The position numbers and the translations under genes were made by a program. Of a stretch of 64,000 nt of DNA, positions 59,743-64,000 are shown in pieces. A model generated the notes under the pieces. It ran no database searches and was not told the DNA's origin. It worked only from the letters and a program-made list of their open reading frames with translations. The stretch covers positions 2,666,001 through 2,730,000 of the forward strand of contig JABYQN010000006.1 in assembly GCA_022606135.1 (NCBI GenBank). Direction: 5' to 3'. This DNA comes from Fomes fomentarius. Lineage: Eukaryota; Basidiomycota; Agaricomycetes; Polyporales; Polyporaceae. Numbering within the stretch: the first letter of the stretch is position 1; each line of letters begins with the position of its first letter.

Positions 59743-60868
59743 TCATTTCGACCCGCTCTCGACTGGAAGCCGTTCAAGCAGTGCCCTCCCATCCTTCAGC
59801 CACTCCTCCTTTACCAACTTCTCCTTCTCCGCGTAGTACAAGCGATAGACCAGTTTGATCGTGCCTTCGCTGACGCCCGCGACATGGCTGATGTCGCGGA
59901 TCGTCTTCGGCTTGTCAAGCAAGCAGCACGTGAAGTAGATGGCACCGCCAGCGATCGACACAGGCGAACGACCATCCGCGATACCGAGCTCGCGCGCCTT
60001 GACGATGATGTCGGAGCAGATGGGCTGGACATTGGGAGGAAGAGCGAGGTGATTGCAGTACCGTACGAGCAGATCCTCCGCACCGGTGGTCCCGGTGGGG
60101 GCGCTCGTATGGCGGTCCTGCGATGCACCTGGTGTCAAGTTGAATGCCTGTTCCAGAGCCTTGTAGCATTGCCCGAGGACCTTCTTGCTCACGTTCGTGA
60201 GATTGCAGATTTCACGGAACGTGCGGGGTACATGCGCCTGTCTGCAAGCAATGAAGATGCACGCGGCGATGACAGCGTCAAGAGGCTTCCCACGAAGCAA
60301 TTTCTCCTCGTCCGACCGCTTGTACAATTGCTTTGCGATGTCGGAGATAGTTTTGGGGAGGGAGAACTGGTCGCACCAGCTAGAAATGTCGCGGAAAGCC
60401 TGCAGGAGGTTACGCTCTGAGCGAGAGGCGTTTCCACGGGAGGCTGCACGCTGCAACTCGCGCGCTATGCCTGAGCCACCGTCCCGGAACGAGATTGTAG
60501 TGTCAAGCTGCTCCATGCCCTCCATGAGAGGGTCTGACGCAGCACCAACACGGGACGGGTCGTCGCCCTCGTCGTTTGCGAACGTCTAGACACGATGTTA
60601 GAGCAACACGTTCACAGAGAACGAGAATAGGGATGAAAGGACGTAGAATACTTACCCGCCACTCACTTCTCGTGTCAACGATCCTGTCGCCCAACACTAG
60701 CCCACAAGTGCCACAGACAAGGTCTCCGCTGCTGAACTCCTCTACAATATTCGGGTTCGGATCTCTGCATTCGGGGCAGATGAGGCGGACTGCGAGGTCA
60801 GGGCCGAAAGTCGGCTGCTGAACTTTCTGGAGCTGCTGAGCGAGGGGAAAGGGCTGAGAGTATGCCAT
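59743..60868 (-). CDS. SUA7: Transcription initiation factor TFIIB
   Basis: General RNA polymerase II factor that bridges TBP and the polymerase. Two exons, 60868-60656 and 60585-59743, give 351 aa. The N-terminal zinc ribbon shows CPEC...CGTC with [19 protein letters not shown] and the B-reader motif SEWRTF (joined across the intron). The core has two cyclin-like repeats: [26 protein letters not shown] with [23 protein letters not shown], and [18 protein letters not shown] with [18 protein letters not shown] and [14 protein letters not shown]. Converges with RRS1, about 200 bp between stops. Confidence 0.95.
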
Positions 60869-61272
60869 GGCAGATGTGGGCTGCGAGTGCGACGGATGTC
60901 GTTATAAGAAATGAGTGGACGTGCGGTCGTAGGCTGTTCCGTTGAGCAATGAAGCCGATTAACTGGTTATCTGTAGCTCATAGGATTATTGTGAGCGTGA
61001 GGCAAGGACAGACTACCTACCACTGCACGAAACTTTAGCTCTGGTGAACGTGCGAGATGGCCTGTCGACGAGGGCGATGGTGATGGTTGGCGACAAAGAG
61101 GCGTGGTTCACAATGCACCCGAACGGACATGACTTATCCGACCAGAATCGGCGGAAACTATTATTAATATTGAAGGTCAGCCAATCAGGAGCTCCTTGAT
61201 CCGTCTTATCCTCCACCACTGTAACACCGCCGGACCTGCTTGAACCACTGCCACCCTTCTCACAGCTCCGCC
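60869..61272. promoter_or_regulatory. Divergent intergenic region between TFIIB and the next forward gene
   Basis: 404 bp between opposed start codons; promoter role inferred from arrangement only. Confidence 0.4.
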
Positions 61273-62749
61273 ATGGGCAAATGGTTTGTCAAGAACTTCA
61301 GCGACTCGTAAGCCTTGCTTAACAGTCGTTACATATCTAGGACCCTCGAATATCACGATGAAGTGCTGCGAAACAAAGTCAAAAGCTTGGTGTGAGTGTT
61401 CTCGCTGCTCAATGTATTGCTAGAACCTGACACAGTGGGTAGGCAGGGCGCCATAAAACGCATGAAGCTCGAAGAGGACGGCCCAAAGATTACCTATGAG
61501 TCGTTCGTGGAGGATCTTGATGAAGGAGACTCTTTCACCACGTCGCTGGTAGATGTGTTGGTAAAGGTGTGTCTGTATCATGCACAGTCCCGTCAATCTG
61601 TGTTGATCTTGTGGAGGACAGGAGTTAGCAGAACGTAGAACACGACCAAACCCCAGTGACCGCCGGCTCATATCTGAACGAACGGCGGAGAGCCTTCGAA
61701 TGCAGGCGGCTCCTCTGCACGTCTACCGAGGCAGCCATGGTACCCTACGAGATAGGGCTCGTCGCAGCGTTCCAATCCCCCCTCCTCGTGCGTACAGTGC
61801 ATTCCATGATATTATGTCCGACTCGGATGGGGACGACGAGTATGGGACAATCTTGGGCACCGCTGGCCAACTGGAAGGAGCACGTCTCAACAATGATCTT
61901 TATGATGCCTATCTCCCTTCCGCTCTTCATCTTCCCGGATCCCTATCCCGCGCATCGGAGCGGTTGCCTACTCCTCCACAACCTGCAGAATCCGTTGCTT
62001 CAGGGGCTTGGCGGACAGCTAGTCCCCCGCCCAGGTCACCTTCCACCGTATACACATCTGGCCCGGCATGGACAGGTTTGGGAGGACCAGGCGCCTCCCT
62101 AAGTCGTTCGTCTACCGTTCACCGCCCTCCCCGGCGTACGGTGGACTCGAGCGAGTTCACGAATTGGACAAGCCGCCGTCGCTCCGCTATCAGGAACAGT
62201 GCAACTCGGGATGATGGCTCTCGTGAAAGATCATCCACTGACACAGCCGGTAGATCAGCAGAGTTGTCTGCTACTCCTGCCGACTCCGGCTCAAGGGGAT
62301 CGCACGACACTTGGACGAACCGTCGGAACCACGTCATATCCTTCCTCGGATCCTCGTTCGGCGAGAGCGGTTATTCAAGTAGCTCGAACCCGAGCTCCTC
62401 ACAAATGTGGCATTCCATGACCTCAGCCTCGTCCACCCCGTTGAGCTCTACATCCCTCGCAGTCCTTCCCCGTAGGTCCAGTACCACGGATATCAACGAT
62501 GACAGGCGGCAAGCGATAGCCCCGCGTCTGCGTCGCGGAGGTCTGCGTCCACCTGAGTCGTTGTCGTTGCATGGCCTCAGGTCTTCATCATCGCAAGAGT
62601 TTGCTGGACGTCCTGTATCAGATTACAACCTTGGCTCTAGAGACAGCCTCCCTGAGTCGCTTCCGGGGCAACCGGGGACCAGCGAGGAGGCTGGCTCAGA
62701 GCAGCCCGAGAGTGCTGCAGCATTGAGGTCTGCGTCGCCCGTTGCTTGA
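61273..62749 (+). CDS. Lineage-specific protein, function unknown
   Basis: Four exons: 61273-61307, 61341-61391, 61443-61566, 61622-62749; 445 aa. The first 130 residues look ordered (TLEYHDEVLRNKVKSL, MKLEEDGPKITYESFVEDLD, LAERRTRPNPSDRRLISERT) and are probably conserved among basidiomycetes. The rest is a Ser/Arg/Pro-rich disordered region with many SR/RS and SSS runs and one hydrophobic patch (NHVISFLGSSFGESG). The first intron is only 33 nt and contains an in-frame stop, so it must be spliced if the ATG at 61273 is used. The acceptor at 61621 was chosen because it joins the ordered N-terminus to the long frame. I do not recognise a family. Confidence 0.65.
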
Positions 62750-63011
62750 TATCGTTGTAGTACCGAGATCCGTTTGAATCGCTTGCTTGGACCATGCAGC
62801 GTTTTGTATCTCTACGTCATCTGTACTGTTATGTTTTGCTGTCTCAATTGCATAGTCGGTCTGTACCTCTTGTGTTGGTCACCTTGGTGTGACACTGAAG
62901 CAGCCACCAGAGGTGATCACGTGCATCAGTCCGCCTTTACCGGACGGGGCCAACTGAACTCCCGTCACCTTCGCTCTCTTCCTGAACCACTAAGCATCCA
63001 TTCCGCCCACG

Positions 63012-64000
63012 ATGTTCAAGAAGCGGTCACGACCCGCACCACGAACCCGGCAACTCTCCCTTGGCTTGGAAGAGGAAACACCTATTGCCGAGGAAGCTCA
63101 AGAACAGGAGGAGGAGAGACTGGAGTAAGTAAGGGTATCAGGTTATATGGACTCAGGACTCACGTAGATGACGGTCAGTGTCGCCGATCTCATTGAGCTC
63201 AGGAAATTGAGGAAGACTCGGGAGGGTATTGATATGGCGAAGCTCACTAAAGGCGACGTCAAGAAGAAGCGCAAGCGGCCAAAAGAGGGAGAAGAGGTTG
63301 TTTATGGGCTTAGACCTGGCGCTGCGCAACATGACAACGAAGAAGAGTGAGTCGATACCCGACTTCAGTTCCATGTGGACGATGGCTTGACCTGCTGCTA
63401 GGGAGGAGGATGCGGAAACGAAGGCCAGGAAGGTTGTCCGTGCCAACAACTTCACACAGCAGACGAACGCCCTTGATGTTGACAAGCACATGTGGGTTGG
63501 TGTCGATTGCTTCTTACAGCATTGCTCATATGTCGTGCTGTTGTGCAGGATGGCATACATTGAGGAGAATATGAAGTTGCGAAAGGGCGCGAAGGAGGAG
63601 GAGAAGACAGAAGAGGGCCCCGCAGACCCGTACGCTGAGCTGTTCCGCCAAACGACAGAGAAGTACAAGGCTGCCACGAAGAAGGAAGAGGAGGGCAACG
63701 TGACAAATAGTCTCGCCATGCTGACTGCTATCCCTGAGGTCGACCTAGGCATGGAGTATGTGTTGTCTGCGTCCGTGTCTTTCTTGCCTGCTGATTACTC
63801 GTCATGGAAACAGTACGCGTCTGAAGAACATCGAAGAGACTGAGAAGGCGAAGCGTCTAATATCGGAGCAGCGCAAAGAGCGGCAGAAGAACAACGATGA
63901 GGCTCATCTCGCCGCTGCCCGCTGTATGTCGAGAGCATTCGTTTTCCTTTGCAACCGTGCAACCACTCATACTATGCCTAGTCTACCGTCCAAACCTCAG
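63012..64000 (+). CDS. Tls1/C9orf78-like spliceosome-associated protein (5' part)
   Basis: Exons 63012-63124, 63179-63346, 63402-63491, 63549-63755, 63814-63923 and 63982 to beyond the window end. The start MFKKRSRPAPRTRQ, the block DVADLIELRKLRKTREGID, NNFTQQTNALDVDKHM and the signature MLTAIPEVDLGMDTRLKNIEETEKAK identify the C9orf78/Tls1 family. The fission-yeast member helps splice factors for telomere and heterochromatin genes. The acceptor at 63178 was preferred over the earlier AG, which puts a stop in frame. About 230 residues are visible. Confidence 0.9.

Overview
The window reads as nuclear DNA of a filamentous basidiomycete, most likely an Agaricomycete (a mushroom or polypore relative). 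The case rests on very short GT-AG introns (mostly 49-60 nt), up to 18 coding exons per gene, a DUF6533-type membrane protein, a dynein light intermediate chain, an exon-junction-complex Barentsz-like protein and a urease accessory factor. I see no mitochondrial, bacterial or rRNA sequence. 25 protein genes were rebuilt exon by exon. Exon lengths sum to whole codons in every complete gene except two (THOC3-like and RRS1-like), each of which is one base out of frame.

Layout. 395-11367: eIF3f (+), UreF (-), VAC14 (+), a PTP-like phosphatase (-), MCM6 (+). 11886-18075: an 18-exon formin (+). 18291-25359: nucleoside hydrolase (-), RRN3 (+), a C2H2 zinc-finger protein (+). 26104-28467: a complete non-autonomous LTR retroelement with apparently identical LTRs, a 5-bp target-site duplication and a polypurine tract but no gag/pol. 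It sits about 50 bp past the stop of the next gene. 28517-36159: DUF6533 protein (-), lipin-type phosphatidate phosphatase (-), complex I LYR subunit NDUFB9 (-). 36521-44414: a large seven-TM protein (+), THOC3 (-), a single-pass membrane protein (-). 44415-47064 is gene-poor. 47065-51495: epoxide hydrolase (+), Barentsz/CASC3-like (+). 52029-64000: MFS transporter (-), dynein LIC (-), TIP41 (+), RRS1 (+), TFIIB (-), a lineage-specific protein (+), and Tls1/C9orf78-like (+, cut by the window end).

The genes do not form one pathway. Most are conserved housekeeping functions: translation (eIF3f), replication (MCM6), Pol I and Pol II initiation (RRN3, TFIIB), ribosome assembly (RRS1), mRNA export and EJC (THOC3, Barentsz), splicing (Tls1), lipid and vacuole signalling (VAC14, lipin), cytoskeleton (formin, dynein LIC), TOR/PP2A (TIP41) and respiration (NDUFB9). 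Lineage-specific membrane and disordered proteins lie between them. Many neighbours are arranged head-to-head with 170-400 bp between start codons, which suggests shared promoters.

I found no convincing new multi-gene system. The best candidates for something undescribed are the compact LTR element, the seven-TM protein with very large disordered regions, and the zinc-finger and N-terminally conserved proteins of unknown function.
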